Counted from the stretch's first letter, positions 11,966 through 23,210 are shown. The stretch is 64,000 bases of DNA from Agrypnia vestita (GCA_016648135.1 JADDOH010011054.1:1-64000), one strand, 5' to 3'. Notes: a model not told the origin generated them from the sequence alone. Numbers and translations: made by a program.

Positions 11966-12483
11966 GGTGTACACAAAGTGTCTCATAGCTAGGGGCAAAA
12001 ACTTTAGAAGTGGATTGTTGTCTCGATAATGAGTCGAAAATGTTCAGGCAGCCATGACCTAATATCAATAGTTATGGAGATATGCAATATCAAGGTTGGC
12101 ATTTTTTCAATATGCCTGGCTTTTTTTGCAAAAAGTTGAACTATCATTACAGTAACTCATATTGATAAGAAAAAATCAATCGCTTCAAAACATTTCAAAT
12201 AAAATTAAATTTTAAATTTTTGAAAATTTTTTATCATCTTATTCGACTTGTATTAAGACGAATGAAATTTTGATAATCGAAATAAGCTACTGTATGTGTG
12301 ATAATTAAACTTTTTGCAAAAAATATGTCAAAAATATTGAGAAAAAAGTGCAAATTTTGATATTGCATGTCTCCATAACTATTAATGTTAGGTCATGGCT
12401 GCCTGAACATTTTCGACTCAAGGCAGGAATCCACCTGTTAATTTTTTGCCACTAGCCATAAGACACTCTGTAACACAACAGGT
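11966..12483. mobile_element. MITE family B, full copy (long terminal inverted repeats)
   Basis: Left end: AGTGTCTCATAGCTAGGGGC, then TGAGTCGAAAATGTTCAGGC, AGCCATGACCTAATATCAAT and AGTTATGGAGATATGCAATA. The right end is the reverse complement with about 85-90% matching over about 150 bp. The centre (12120-12340) is unpaired and AT-rich. The outermost bases resemble ACAGAGTGT/ACACAAAGTGT. Relatives occur at 34241-34727 and 44955-45165. Noncoding. Confidence 0.88.
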
Positions 12484-12837
12484 CAATATTAATTAATATT
12501 GTCAATTAATGGTATAACTAACCCTAACAAGAACTTATTACAGTTTTCGATATTGTTTTCTGTAAACATTTTTTCAATATTTCCTCTTGAATGTTTCCCT
12601 AGGAAGTCAAACTTCGATACAGTTTCCCTTAAAGCAAGAGGACGTCACAGTGTTTGAGTCATTACTCATCGTCACAGATTAATAAAAAACTTCCAAGCCA
12701 CGAGTTGAAAGGGGCTAACTTACATAGTTTGAAGACAATTTCCCGCCATAATTAAATAAATGGCGTTTTTCAGAACATTTTAGTTATGAGAAGCACGCCG
12801 AACTGATTCGCTTTTCAGTTAGGTAAATAAAATTAAT
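12484..12837. other. AT-rich spacer, nothing recognised
   Basis: No repeat shared within the window and no coding signal. Confidence 0.4.
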
Positions 12838-13165
12838 AATTGTATGAATAAAACTCCAATTGTATTTTTTCCATTATTTTATTTTTATAACACTACATGT
12901 TTAGGTTTTTCATAAAAACCCAAGCACAACAAATAACATCATCAATAACAATCAAATACCCTTCACATCACCCCTTCTCACAATGTTCCCGCTCTCCCCT
13001 TCACTTCTACTGAATCCACAACCCATACCATACATCAGACATCCACAACCGCACAATTCAGTCTCAATTCACCTGAAGAAGGAAACGGAAGTTTCCGAAA
13101 CATGTAGTTTTAAAAAATTAAATAGTGGAAAAAACAAACTTTGTGTTTTATTCATATAATTATTG
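12838..13165. mobile_element. Penelope-like foldback with hammerhead-like core
   Basis: Inverted ends of about 65 bp: the left has ATGAATAAAAC, TTTTTTCCATTATTTTATTT and ACACTACATGTTT. The right, reverse-complemented, has ATGAATAAAACACAAAG, TTTTTTCCACTATTTAATTT and AAAACTACATGTTTC. The right end carries CTGAAGA (13073), the stem GGAAAC/GTTTCC, then GAAACATGT (to 13105). This layout recurs at 15.8, 19.1, 23.05, 33.0 and 43.6-44.0 kb. The interior is C-rich and noncoding. Assignment to Penelope-like terminal repeats rests on the 43.6-44.1 kb element. Confidence 0.6.
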
Positions 13166-13295
13166 AAAATGGACATCCACAAAGTAAACACCAACTCATT
13201 TAATTACTAAAATATGATTAAAATTACCATCGCCAAGAAAACAATGCAATAATCAGTTATGACGTCGACAGTTGACGAGAGAGACGGACTAGATT

Positions 13296-13346
13296 TTTTA
13301 AGTAAGAGAAGCCAGTGTCATATCCACTAGGCTACGAGAGCCGCCA
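13296..13346 (-). mobile_element. SINE family S2 fragment, A-box part
   Basis: Read on the minus strand, GGCTCTCGTAGCCTAGTGGA, then TATGACACTGGCTTC, matches the first part of the S2 head at 22846 (GCCCTCGTAGCCCAGTGGAC). The B-box half is missing, so this copy is truncated. Confidence 0.5.
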
Positions 13347-14292
13347 TTTTTGATTATATCTTATGTATATAATAATTATTATCAAAAAAAACTGTGTGAA
13401 TGCCAATGCTCTATATTTTTTCTTACATTTTTTTCCCATTTCCCATCTATTTCTATTACCACTCCAACCCCCACTGTTTCACTCAACAAGTACTTGACAA
13501 TCAGAACAATCTGATCAGATCAGAATCACATCTTTTACAATTGTATCTGCTATCCTTGTGACATAAAAAAAATATTAAATATTTATCTCTACCTTAAAAC
13601 AAAATGACAATTGTGTCAGTATTCGCATATTATCAAAACATAACATTTGAATGTGGTGAACTTGACGATAACTACCAACCACTGCCGGCCTCTCTATACC
13701 TATATACGAAACTAGAAACAATAAAGGTACGTTGTATCTCAATTACAAGTATACAGTCCATTAAAATAATTCTGTAATCAATCACTACAAACTAATGTAA
13801 CATTTCCCTTGGCAGATTGTAACAGACTGGTTGAGTTTAACAGTAGGAGGTTGAAGTGGTAACAAGAGGAGGTGGGTAGCAAAAAAAATAGGATAAAATA
13901 TACAGTATTGGCACGCAACAAGCAGGTAGTATTATTTCTCGAGGAAAACCTCTTTTAAGGTAATGTTTTCAGGCACCAATTGTTATATTTTTACGGACCT
14001 TGTTTATTTTTCGTAATTCCGTTTCACATAATAATTCTCGTCAATATAATTATCCAGAAAATTTCCCAGTGCTCAGAGTGTCTCTTAAAAGGGAAAAGGT
14101 CGTTTTACTTCGACTCACCTGTTTAAACAATTAAAAAGACCTTTCTATTATTAATACAGCATGGCCCATAAGTAAGTATTCAAAATTTATTAATATTTTG
14201 TTTTATTTTCTATATTCCTCGAACACGTCCAGAACACTGTGACACCCGTGTGTCACAGAATTTTTGGTGTGTGTTTTCCTAAACACTTCTTC
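13347..14292. other. AT-rich DNA, nothing recognised
   Basis: No repeat shared inside the window, no gene. Confidence 0.4.
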
Positions 14293-14605
14293 TTCTTCTT
14301 TTTCTTTTAGTAGATCTGTTGATCTGTGCTACAGAAAACTACGCCTCCTGGGATGACGAGGTCCAGCTATCTCTCCATCTTTTCGGTGGTCTTCCCGGTA
14401 GGCGTCTTCCAGAGGGGATTTCATTCGCTGCTGTGCGCTCGAGTCTGTCACTGTCCATTCTGGCTACGTGATCCCGCCAGAATCTTCTTCTGGATCTACT
14501 CCATCGTGCTATGTCCTCTATTTTGCAAGTTTTTCTTATGTCTTCATGATTGACCAATTTTTGGAAGTTGTATTTATATATATACATGTTATTTATAAAG
14601 CTCAT
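14287..14605 (-). pseudogene. RTE-type non-LTR retrotransposon, C-terminal end of RT protein
   Basis: The minus-strand frame (14339-14605) reads in order IRKTCKIEDIARW, RRRFWRDHVARMD, DRLERTA, GRRLPGRPPKRWRDSW, then stops. An arginine-rich RIRN/IRR..K..DI..W..RRR.W.DHV.RM segment followed by GRPPKRW is the standard C-terminus of endonuclease-reverse transcriptases of the RTE type. Just beyond the stop, the 3' end (14287-14310 on the + strand, CTTCTTCTTCTTC) is a GAA trinucleotide tail, as expected for RTE elements. Only the last ~85 residues remain, a 5'-truncated insertion. It abuts and probably replaces the left arm of the family A copy next to it. Confidence 0.85.
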
Positions 14606-15012
14606 TTCACTTCGATTTACGCTATCGCCATCTATGGTTGAAATTTCTCATCCCCACGAACCAGTATATATAGACGTCGCTGCTGGTAATGAGATATATA
14701 TTTTTGACTAGAATGTGAAGCAATGTTCATTTTTATATTTCACATTTATGGCGACATCTGTATCTTGGTTCATTGGGTGACAAATGTCAATCATAGATGG
14801 CGTTAGTATATAAATAACATACAACTTCCAAAAAATTGATGTTGTGGTGGTCGATCGTGGGTAGGATCGGTGAACTTTACCTCGTGTAAAGTGATCACTT
14901 TAGCCAGCCATAAAATAGGTTGTAAGCCCTATAAATACCCAAACGATTCCATACCTACTTTCACATATAAATAGCTTCGTCTCTGTGAGACATCTGTAAT
15001 ATATCTTGATTA
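14550..15012. mobile_element. Foldback MITE family A, left arm lost (A4)
   Basis: The right arm at 14815-15012 (AAAGTGATCACTTTAGCCAG, GGTTGTAAGCCCTATAAATA, CATACCTACTTTC, CGTCTCTGTGAGACATCTG) matches family A. The inner loop is preserved on both sides: TTTTTGGAAGTTGTAT at 14559 is inverted against ATACAACTTCCAAAAAATTG at 14819. The left arm is absent where the RTE fragment lies. Confidence 0.8.
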
Positions 15013-15754
15013 ATGACGATCCCTCCGTGGACAAAAAAACCCAAAAATTGTCATAATTTAAAAACGCTTTTTAATTCATCATTCGTTTTTTTTACTATAT
15101 CATTATCCTCCTCTTCCGTCTTGTGTCGCTACAGAAGACATAGATCGACAGTTGGAAAAAATCCCTCATATCAATGTTTGGCATTGTATCCTTTTACAAA
15201 TTTGTTAACCTCGCCATTAGTAAATATTACTTACTAGTGGTGTGTTGAATTCCAAATTCCAATTAGGATATTTTAAGAACTGTTAAAATGTCGTTAAAGA
15301 TGAATTAACGGACCGATTATGATTATCCTTTTAGTTCGAGGCGGTTATAACGTTTCTTCGCGTAATTTATAGCGACATTTTGATTAATACGTACGCGGGT
15401 GTTACCTCTTAGAGGGGCATTTAAGGAAATATCTGCAGATTATCTGGGCCACTGCCTCGCCCTTCGCACGGAATTATCTGGTCGGCAGTTTTATGTCCAC
15501 ACCCTTAACTCCCTTAAGGTGTGCGCGCAAGTAGGAACTTTTATCTCGAGAGTGGCTCAAAGCATTACTGCGCAGTCTCCGTAGACTCGTTCATTTAAAT
15601 AATGTCCATTGTAGTGTCACGTAAATTCGATGATGGGAATTGAGTAAAAGAAAATTTTTATTTAATTTTTAATTTTTTTTAAAAAAAATTTAATTTAAAG
15701 ACTATCGACAGGTCAAAATGACCCTAATGGATAGTCATTTAGGACTATTTATTT
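15013..15754. other. Unassigned DNA, nothing recognised
   Basis: Frames at 15013-15237 and 15399-15584 have no motif. The segment 15380-15590 is somewhat GC-richer. No repeat copy is seen in this window. Confidence 0.35.
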
Positions 15755-16412
15755 TAATAAAAACAAAACACTTTGTGTAAAACCACTATTTATTGAACTA
15801 TCAACATGTTTCAGAAGTGATGATCCCTTTATCAGTTCACAGCGTGTACTGAAAATTAAAATGAAAACAAAAACAAATATAATTTACTAATTAAGAATCA
15901 ATGTGAAAATAAATTTAAATGATAATTATTTGCAAAAAGGATTTGTTTATTTAATATACTTATTTTTTTATCATTATATTTGAGCGGGGGGAAGTGTTTT
16001 GTCGGTGAAATTGATCATACTTTATACTATTAAAGGCTCCGACACAGGTCAACGGACACACTTTATAAAAATTATTGCAATCATTTAAATTAATTTATAA
16101 GCCCCGATTTATTTAAAAAAAACATATTTTTACTTCTTAAAACAAGAGTAAGTGTTAATAGTAAAATGAAAATTATAAATAACTAAGTCCTTATTTACAA
16201 ACAGTTATATTTTAAATTAGTTTTCATGTTGGTACCTAATTATTTATTCATTTCCCATATATTAATTTTATTTTTTTACCATCTATACTTAGATTTTTGA
16301 TTTTTAATTTGTTAGTGTATATGTACACTGACGAACTGAAACATGTAAATATTTTAAATAAATACATGATAAAAACAAAGTGTATTTTTATTAATTTTAT
16401 TGATTATATTAT
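15755..16412. mobile_element. Penelope-like inverted terminal-repeat pair
   Basis: The left end (minus strand) carries CTGATAA (15829-15835), a stem region with AGGGATCATCACTTCT, then GAAACATGTT (to 15804), and continues into AATAGTGGTTTTACACAAAG. The right end (+) carries CTGACGA (16328), GAAACATGT (16338-16346) and AAAACAAAGTGTATTTTTAT. Ends of the same type facing each other across about 470 bp of AT-rich, noncoding interior match the other foldbacks of this group. The right-hand hammerhead-like core has lost stem II. Confidence 0.5.
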
Positions 16413-16533
16413 TCTTTAATCAATTTTTAGTTGTTAATCAAGCTGGTTGTATAAAATTCGTAACGATATTAATTTTTGATTTTTAATACGATTATTAAAA
16501 AATTAAAAAGATAATTATTTTTTATTTCTTTAA

Positions 16534-16705
16534 GTGGTAATGATTCTCGCCTTGTGATCCAGTGGTCGGTGGTTCGAGTTCCATTCCAGGACACCAGCAC
16601 ACTAGTCAGTCCTGTTTTTAAGCACAAATGTTAGTCTTAATTTGAAAACACCTAGTAAGAAAATTGACATGACACGTATTCTGTGTTTGCATCTTTATTT
16701 TAAAA
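16534..16705 (+). mobile_element. tRNA-derived SINE head (S3)
   Basis: GTGGTAATGATTCTCGCCTT, then GTGATCCAGTGGTCGG and GGTTCGAGTTCCATTCC. The last is a good B box with a T-arm-like pairing; the A box is weaker. The non-tRNA body begins CACCAGCACACTAGTCAGTC and does not match S1 or S2, so it is treated as a separate family. Not a functional tRNA. Confidence 0.5.
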
Positions 16706-18001
16706 AAATCAATGGATTAATTAACGCAACGTACCCATTTAAATCACGATTTTATTTTAAATAATAAATTATAAGAAAACCAACTGACCGATTTAAAAAT
16801 ATTTTTTCTAAATTCAATACAATCGCTTACTTTGTAACCATAAATAAGTCCATACAGTTATATAAAGCTTACAAAGTGGAGCAACTTTCTTCATTTCTAA
16901 AACATCGTTGGTTTGGTCATTTATTAATTGATTAAATTATTTAATTTGTGTCATTTTAGAAATATACGCAAGTATTTAAAATATGTGGATCATAATGAAT
17001 AAATTTTATATCTCTCCATCTAAAAATGAGATAAAAAATGCAGGAGAAACTATGATAAAAAGGGTGAATCTCCCTCACATTCCCAAATGGTCCCTTTAAT
17101 ATTTCCTCAATTATTTGTCACCTTACCCCTTAAAAACGTACCTTGCCCACGCACACATATGAAAAGACAGCCCCTAGTGTACATACACAACGGACACAGG
17201 CAATGTCTAATTTAGCCAGAAATTTTACAAAGTTCATCAGAAAGTTTCGGATGTCCCATATTACATGTCGTGTAATAAATTTTCCGCTGATAATTTATTT
17301 ACGCAATGTCAAAAGCTTGTATTCACTTCTATGTACTTTAATTTAAAAATGACAGATAGAAAAAAAACGTATATTTTTCTAGTTCTTTCAAATATACTAA
17401 GTAAACAAAATTTATACCAAATCTAGTAACAGAAAAATATCATCATAGAAAGAGTGTTATCCAACGCCTGTTCTCAGTGTATCGCAGAGCGAATGTTCTG
17501 GCTAGTTTTACAACAAACTGTCATTTCTCCATTGCTCTGTGGCAATTTTTTGCTGGTTCTGGAATGGGTATTTAGTTCTGTATCTTAACACCCGCTGGCA
17601 CTCCTATTCGGGGGTGGTTTTGATTGATGGCCCCTAAATATTAAGGGAGGCTTTTAGTCCGTAAAATCTTTTCAGGGAACGCCAGCAGGAGAGAATGAGT
17701 AACTAATTCATTTATATTACATTTTTACACCGACACGCGTTAGGCCAATGAGTTTTCATTTTGAAAAATATAATATCATTAATAATTGCGGAGTGAAAGA
17801 AAATTCACCAATTATGAATGTTTATCAAATTACGGAATGCCTCGAATTTCAAAGTGTAAATATTGCTCATCGAAAAGTTTGTCAAATCAGCCAAAAGACT
17901 ACGACAGAAACTGGGCGTTCCCCTAAAACTGGTCACTCTAATTGTTGTTTTCATGCCCGGCCCGTTGCTATTTAAACTTTGTAACTAGACTAACTGTACC
18001 T
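16706..18001. other. AT-rich DNA, nothing recognised
   Basis: Frames at 17143-17346 and 17748-17975 show no motif. The stretch 17470-17700 is unusually close to 45% GC by eye but has no copy or coding match here. Confidence 0.35.
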
Positions 18002-18136
18002 ACGTGTTAAGGCGAATGTCCTCGTTTCTGATTCTATCCCCAAAGGACCTTCCCAGCATTGTCTTTTCCACGGCTCGCTGAGTGACCTTAAACTTGCGGA
18101 TGAGTTCTGCTTTAAGTGTCCAAGTTTAGACCCCAC
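18002..18136 (-). pseudogene. Non-LTR RT C-terminal fragment
   Basis: On the minus strand one frame reads TWTLKAELIRKF, KVTQRAVEKTMLGRSFG and DRIRNEDIR. The order TWTL - RK(F/L)KVTQRA.E..MLG.S..DRIRN..IR is characteristic of the region downstream of the RT core in insect non-LTR elements encoding endonuclease-RT. About 45 residues survive, with a stop just upstream of the TWTL. It was too broken to appear as an open frame. Confidence 0.75.
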
Positions 18137-18439
18137 GCGCTAAGGGTGAGAGGACACGCTTATTGAAAACATTATTTTGGAGGGTTTTGAATTTGTTTTA
18201 ATTCTCCTAACGCTGCCCAGCCTAGATTAATTACATCTTTAATTTAGTTCACGATATTTTGTCACGCAAATTTGACCAAGATATATACAACTTATCACAA
18301 TCTCAAACGTAATATTTTCAATTAAAGATAAATTATGAGAAGAAAAAACAACAGATGTCTCTAGCAGAGACCATAATATTATGTGAATGATTACTGATTT
18401 CGAACATATAAATACCTAGAACTTTAAAAAAATTGATAC

Positions 18440-18630
18440 AGTGTGAATTTTTACGATGGAATTAGTGAACGTTGCATTGTGTAGAGTGATCACTTAAGCC
18501 AGCTCATATAAGTTGTAAGGCCTGAGCATCGTTTAAGAGACTTGCATCCGCTTTTCTCATTTATAACTTAGCTTCGTCTTTGTGAGACGTATATAATTTA
18601 TCCTTAATTAATTAATCATCCCTGTGGAGA
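18440..18630. mobile_element. Foldback MITE family A, right arm (A5)
   Basis: GGAATTAGTGAACGTTGCAT, AGAGTGATCACTTAAGCCAG, TCATATAAGTTGTAAGGCC, then TTAGCTTCGTCTTTGTGAGA and a TATAATTTATCCTTAATTAA end. No left arm. Confidence 0.78.
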
Positions 18631-19019
18631 CTAAATCTACTTACTTAGAACATGCTTTCATGTAAAATATATCTAGTAATATTTTTAATTGATAATTGTT
18701 ATCATACCAACAAATGTTTTATTGATCTCCCAACTTTTTACAATCTAGTAGACCTCCAGACTAACCAAGAGACATAAGTCTGGTTTCTCAGTCGTATCTT
18801 ACTGGTAGCAAGACCATTCTGACCCATTAAAATCTTATTCTGTTGAGAAAAAATCAAGTTATATCTCCGTATATATGCTGATCTGTCTCCGACTCTGCCG
18901 AGCAAAATTTTCAATTAACTAAGTTACATTTTTATGGCTTGAGTACAGCGATCGATTGAAAACTGTGGCCAGAAGTTTCATAACAATGAATAAAAAGTTA
19001 CTCCTTCATTAATATCAAA
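18631..19019. other. AT-rich spacer, nothing recognised
   Basis: No shared repeat and no coding signal. Confidence 0.4.
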
Positions 19020-19275
19020 ATGACTTTGCGACAACATTATTTATGAAAAGAAAAAATATTTTTATAAAACCACTTTTTGCTGAATAATCAACATGTTATG
19101 GAGCCAGTGGTCATTTCAATAGGATACAACGTATACTAGTAATTAATATTGGAAGTATATACATTAACCGAAACAAAAAATAAATGTTAAATTAATACTT
19201 ATGTACTAACATGAAAACAAATTTAAAAGTTTTTGCTAAAAGGATTTATTTATTTATTTATCTAAGTCGATATCA
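19020..19275 (-). mobile_element. Penelope-like terminal repeat, degenerate
   Basis: On the minus strand, GAAATGACCACTGGCTCC, then ATAACATGTTGATTATTCAG and an AAAGTGGTTTTATAAAAATA end align with the copy at 33.0 kb. The hammerhead-like core has decayed (CTATTGA for CTGANGA). The inner flank (ATGAAAACAAATTTAAAAG) matches 33147-33166. Confidence 0.5.
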
Positions 19276-19800
19276 CCTTTTCCAATTACTAAAATTTATT
19301 ATTTATCCGACTGCAATCCTATTTATTTATATGTAAAATTTTTTGTGCTTTTATTTTATTATCTTTTTACCAAATTACGTTATTCCTTTGCACTCCTCTT
19401 TACTAATTTTCGTTTTTTACTTTTATTTGAGCTTGCCACTTCTTTTGTGGATTCATGTGAATGCTGGTTTGAAAAAAAATGTAAAACTATCTTACGCATT
19501 TATGTCCATTTTTTTGTTGCACCTCGCATGATACTTATATATTTTTCATATTTTTTATTCTTGATTTTTATTTTTTGTGATTTTTTCAAAAAAGATATAA
19601 GATATCTATCTAAGGTGGTAAAATGATAAAAAAGGCTACCTATCTTAGAACAGGTATTTCTATATTTCTAACGTAGTAGGTAGTAGCCGAGAGGTTTGTT
19701 AAATCTTATCCTATATTTATATGTATTATGTTTGTATGTATCAAGCAATTGAATGTCTTTTGTCCAATAAACGCCGATTTATTGGTACTGAAATGAAATG
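19276..19800. other. T-rich stretch ending in a GAAAT-repeat retroelement tail
   Basis: Long T-rich frames at 19343-19626 look hydrophobic only because of base composition. At 19763-19800, CCAATAAACGCCGATTTATT is followed by GAAATGAAATGAAATGAA, a polyadenylation-like signal plus pentanucleotide tail typical of a CR1/jockey-type 3' terminus on the + strand. The coding part upstream was not recognised. Confidence 0.4.
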
Positions 19801-20269
19801 AAATGAAGAAATGATCTGGCGTGTGATGGTACCTCGAAGTATAAAGGGAGTGCTTCCACTGTTCCATCTTTACCACCTCCAGACCTGCGAGCAGTCAGGG
19901 TGAGTCCAGTATCAAACAATGAACCCTTTAACACTCTGTGACCCGTGATCATCAGCACCAAGTAACAACCAAACGGTTAAGTTTAGTTATTACTTGTATT
20001 TGAAAGGTATTTGGGCTGAGCTCGGGCTATTAGTATCCACATATTGTCATGGATAAGAGCTGCCCATTCAAATTTAACCTTAATTATCATTTAAACTTCT
20101 AATCGAAATATCAAACAGAAAGTTTGAGGACCCTCTTCAAACACGACAAAGGCACCCTCTTCATTCTCGCGAGGCTGGGTGGCTGTGAAGGATCAAAAAG
20201 CTCATCACACCCTCATACTAGCGTTGCCAGCAACAAAAATCCTTGCAATATCCAATTAAATAAAACAAC
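19801..20269. other. Unassigned DNA
   Basis: Frames at 19779-19961 (-) and 20124-20435 (+) show no domain. No copy seen elsewhere in the window. Confidence 0.3.
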
Positions 20270-21205
20270 GAGCTTTTCAATTGTCGCGTATGATGTGACA
20301 ACATTTGACATCTCACAATTAAAAATATCAATTGAACAGCGACAGAAATTAACCTCAAAATTTAAAAAAGCTAAATATGGAAATATTTATTCGAATAATT
20401 ATTCATCATTACTCACTTGCATTTTTTACCAATGATTCTGCCCTTTTTACAGATACTTATTAATAAAAATTCATTTACAAGTACATTTATATATATATAT
20501 ATATATTATATATATAAATTATTAAATACATGTAAAGAAAATGTATGTGCATGTTTTTGTGAACTGTGAATTAAATAATTTTGGCGATGTCGATAAAACA
20601 GTGTATTACTATATTTAAGAATTTGGTCAGTAGAAAATATTCAATCCGGATTGCTTTTTAAAAATGGAACAAAAATTTTAATCAATTAAAAAGAGATTAC
20701 ATATTTTCGTTAACCTACCAGACTGATGTGGCGAAATTAGATAACGCCTCATCCCCGGATATAGAATGGAAGTCAGGTGTTTTGAATCCCGGTAGCAGTT
20801 AAAATATTTTACGTTAATTAGATTTTTCTGTATGTTTTTTTTAATTGATTAATAAAAATTTGTTTAATTTAAGATTCAAAGAACTTCGTTCTGAAATTGA
20901 AACTTCACGATAATAATGTATTTTCTTTAATATCATATACATTTATTAATATAGTACCAACCTCTCGGAAAATGGGTTGGTACCATCTGACGGCCAACTA
21001 TATCACCGCGCGCGCTCATTGGTCAAATGAAATAGCGCGCGCTTCCCCAGCGTCTAGTTTCCAGTTACGCATTTCCGTCCATTTTCACGAAATCACTCCC
21101 ACATATTGCAGGAAAGTGAGAGGAAAGATGTTACACTTCAATAATACAGAACACTTTGATGTGACACATGTTCCATGTACGCTTTTCTATTTTAAAATCA
21201 ATATT
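20270..21205 (+). mobile_element. Dispersed repeat family E, copy 1
   Basis: Two blocks in the same order and orientation as in 60500-61222. Block 1 (20285-20365): TATGATGTGACAACATTTGA, CATCTCACAATTAAAAATAT, AGAAATTAACCTCAAAATTT. Block 2 (21005-21160): CGCGCTCATTGGTCAAATGA, TTACGCATTTCCGTCC, CACGAAATCACTCCCACA, TTGCAGGAAAGTGAGAGGAA, AGATGTTACACTTCAATAAT. The middle differs between copies; here it contains an S1 SINE and a short TA microsatellite (20488-20512). Block 2 also resembles the right end of family F, so E and F are probably related. No coding capacity recognised. Confidence 0.75.
20720..20897 (+). mobile_element. tRNA-derived SINE family S1, copy 1
   Basis: The head has GATGTGGCGAAATTAGATAA (A-box area) and TTTTGAATCCCGG (B box), followed by AGCAGTTAAAATATTTTACG. 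The body has TTAGATTTTTCTGTATG, AATTGATTAATAAAAATTTG and AGAACTTCGTTCTGAA. Two more headed copies (40435-40590 and 46620-46775, minus strand) and a headless body copy (40787-40870) share this order. The ends of this copy lie inside family E. Confidence 0.8.
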
Positions 21206-21224
21206 TAGTATAAAAAGAAGTCCC

Positions 21225-21365
21225 GGGCGAGCGTCTGTCCGTCTGTATGACCGCGCTAATCTCGATAACCACTGAACGAATTTGTATGCAATTTTTACTG
21301 TTATAGTCTGCATTTTTACAGAAATATTTTTATGTAGTAAAAATTTCCCTAGTACATAAAGGAGC
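21225..21365 (+). mobile_element. Generic retroelement end, H-like
   Basis: GAGCGTCTGTCCGTCTGTAT, GACCGCGCTAATCTCGATAA and CCACTGAACGAATTTGTATG follow the pattern 'CGTCTGTCTGT...CTG.AC.GATTT' seen at the ends of many insect RTE or Helitron elements. It resembles families D and H loosely. No protein. Confidence 0.4.
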
Positions 21366-21629
21366 TGAACAGCATTAGTGAATTATGTCGGGAAAAAGTT
21401 TGACGCTAAAGCGCTCTCATGGAAAACGTTAGAGACACAAAAAATCTTTCAGGAAAGAATTGTGTGAAATTAAATATCTACAAAAAATTTAATAGTGGAA
21501 TATATCTGTCTTTTAAAGATAACTTATACCAACCATTTTTGTCTATAAAATTTCATCAAATGTATAACTAAGATAACACACACTACATTCAAACACTAAA
21601 TATATAATACACATAAATGTTAATGTAAA

Positions 21630-21792
21630 ATATACATAAATGTAAATCACATGTTACTGAAGCGTGCCGAAGACACTTGTAATTGGGATAATGGGCATAG
21701 TCTTCATTTATAATGTTTTATTATTAGAGTATCATGTACCCATTATCCTGTTAGTGTATCTAATAAATATATATAAAAAAATATATAATTGT
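21630..21792 (+). mobile_element. Retroelement 3' end, family I copy 2
   Basis: GACACTTGTAATTGGGATAA, TGGGCATAGTC, TAATGTTTTATTATTAGAGT, ATCATGTACCCATTATCCTG, TTAGTGTATCTAATAAATAT and an A/T tail. Colinear with 2845-3062. Confidence 0.65.
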
Positions 21793-22114
21793 TAGCGTTC
21801 CAGCAATTTTAACCAATTCGGTATAAATTCTTATCAAATTAAACATCTTATTAAACCTTAAGCATTTACCGTACAACAAACTTGTCCTGTACACCAAATC
21901 ATCAAATTAAATATTTTTGATGATATGAAGCATACGCGCGTAACACAGGCTCTCATTAACATGTTTTACAAAGGATTTAACAAAGACGTTCAATTGCTGT
22001 AGCGAAACAATCATAAAGGCTTGAGAAAACCAAATAGATATATTGTGGTCTCATCGGGAATCGAATCCGAACCGGAATCCCTGGTATGGGAAGTGTCAAA
22101 AAAAATATTTATTC

Positions 22115-22262
22115 ATCATCATCATCTTCATCCCCTTGTCCTAGTAGGGTCGGGGGTCCAAAGACTCGAAAATGCGTTTCCATGTTCCCCTGTCTTGCGC
22201 TGCTTCTGCACGAGTCAACCAGTCTAGACCCGTTCTGTTTTATTTCACATTTTTCTATTGCC
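22115..22262 (-). pseudogene. Non-LTR RT C-terminal fragment (DR..W type)
   Basis: On the minus strand one frame reads GLDWLTRAEAAQDRGTWKRI, then FESLDPRPY and a stop. W..RA..DR..W...F is a standard signature at the extreme C-terminus of insect endonuclease-RTs. Past the stop, the 3' end runs into a CATCAT-type trinucleotide repeat (22113-22132 on +). Fewer than 50 residues survive. Confidence 0.65.
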
Positions 22263-22389
22263 TCTCCCAGCTTAATTATTTATTCATCAATATGAAATTT
22301 ATCCCTTTTAAAATCCATGAGATTTAAATCTACATCCGATTTCAAGGCTATCGCCTTTTTAAAATATGCATTTGGAAATTTCTTTTAAC

Positions 22390-22742
22390 CCCATTACCTT
22401 CTTCTTCTTCTTTTGTTAGATCCTTGATCTGTGCTGCCAGATCAGTCCTCGTCTTGTTACGAGGACGTCCAGCTCTCTCTCCGTCTCTTTGGTGGTCTCC
22501 CTGGTGGTTGGCGCCCCTCTGGGATCCCGCGCGTAACGGCTCTGGGAAGTCTCGTCTGCTCCATTCTCTCGACAAGTTCCCTCCAGAAACGCCCTCTCTG
22601 CCTGTTCCATCTTTTAATATCTTGTATGTCGCAGGTTCTGCGGATTTCCGCATTGGATACTCTGTCTCTGAGGGTTTGCCCACAATGGGTCTTAGAGTCT
22701 TCAATTCGGTAGTTCTTTGGAGGTGTTTAGCGTGATAGCGTT
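22390..22742 (-). pseudogene. RTE-type RT C-terminal fragment
   Basis: Minus strand, across frames: IRRTCDIQDIKRW, RFWRELVERMEQTRLPRA, EGRQPPGRPPKR and SWTSS, ending near a TTCTTCTTCTTC (GAA) tail at 22402-22415. It parallels the fragment at 14287-14605 segment by segment, so both come from related RTE-type elements, with substitutions and frame breaks here. The more divergent upstream part is at 22640-22742. Confidence 0.8.
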
Positions 22743-22845
22743 GGTAGGTGTTTAGGTGTTAGCGTTGTCCGTTCTTGCTTCGATACCGTATGTCATGATA
22801 GGTATTGTGCATGTTTTAAATATTCTGCAATACCTAAAAAAAAAG

Positions 22846-22965
22846 TGGCCCTCGTAGCCCAGTGGACACGACTGGTGGTCACACCGAGGGTTCCGGGTTC
22901 GATTTCCGGTGAGGTCACAACAAATTTATGTGATTTACTTAAGCTTGGGTGTTTTTGCGATGCAA
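22846..22965 (+). mobile_element. tRNA-derived SINE family S2
   Basis: GGCCCTCGTAGCCCAGTGGA has a clear A box (TAGCCCAGTGG). GGTTCCGGGTTCGATTTCCG holds a clear B box and a T-arm (CCGGG/TCCGG). The anticodon arm cannot form a 7-nt loop and the acceptor stem is mismatched, which rules out a working tRNA. The tRNA-unrelated part begins ACAAATTTATGTGATTTACT. Confidence 0.7.
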
Positions 22966-22984
22966 CGACTCTTTTTAGTTTTTA

Positions 22985-23210
22985 AAAATAACAATAATCA
23001 TAATGAGAACTTTTTTAAACGCAATCAATTTTTATTGTAAGAATTCAACATGTATCGGGAGCGATGATCCTTTCTTCAGAACGAAAAATTAACAAACACC
23101 AATGTTCATGTAGATTCATATACAGGTTAGTTACAGTGGGATATGGCTAAAAGGGAGTTGTGCTTACAAGAGTAGGAATAAAGTAATTACAATGGAAACC
23201 AACTTTCTTG
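22985..23210 (-). mobile_element. Penelope-like terminal repeat copy
   Basis: Minus strand: CTGAAGA (23073-23079), AAGGATCATCGCTCCC, GATACATGTTGAATTCTTAC and AATAAAAATTGATTGCG. The core resembles the hammerhead-like motif at 13073, but the GAAAC is mutated to GATAC. The flanking segment (GGGATATGGCTAAAAGGGAG, AATAAAGTAATTACAATGGA) is shared with 50340-50425. Confidence 0.5.

Noticed and set aside
19343..19626. Phe/Leu-rich frames resembling membrane proteins
   Set aside because: Same reason: T-richness, two overlapping frames, no motif, non-ATG start for the longer one.
22846..22918. Possible tRNA gene
   Set aside because: A and B boxes are good, but the acceptor stem has mismatches and no 7-nt anticodon loop forms. 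It continues into a SINE body.
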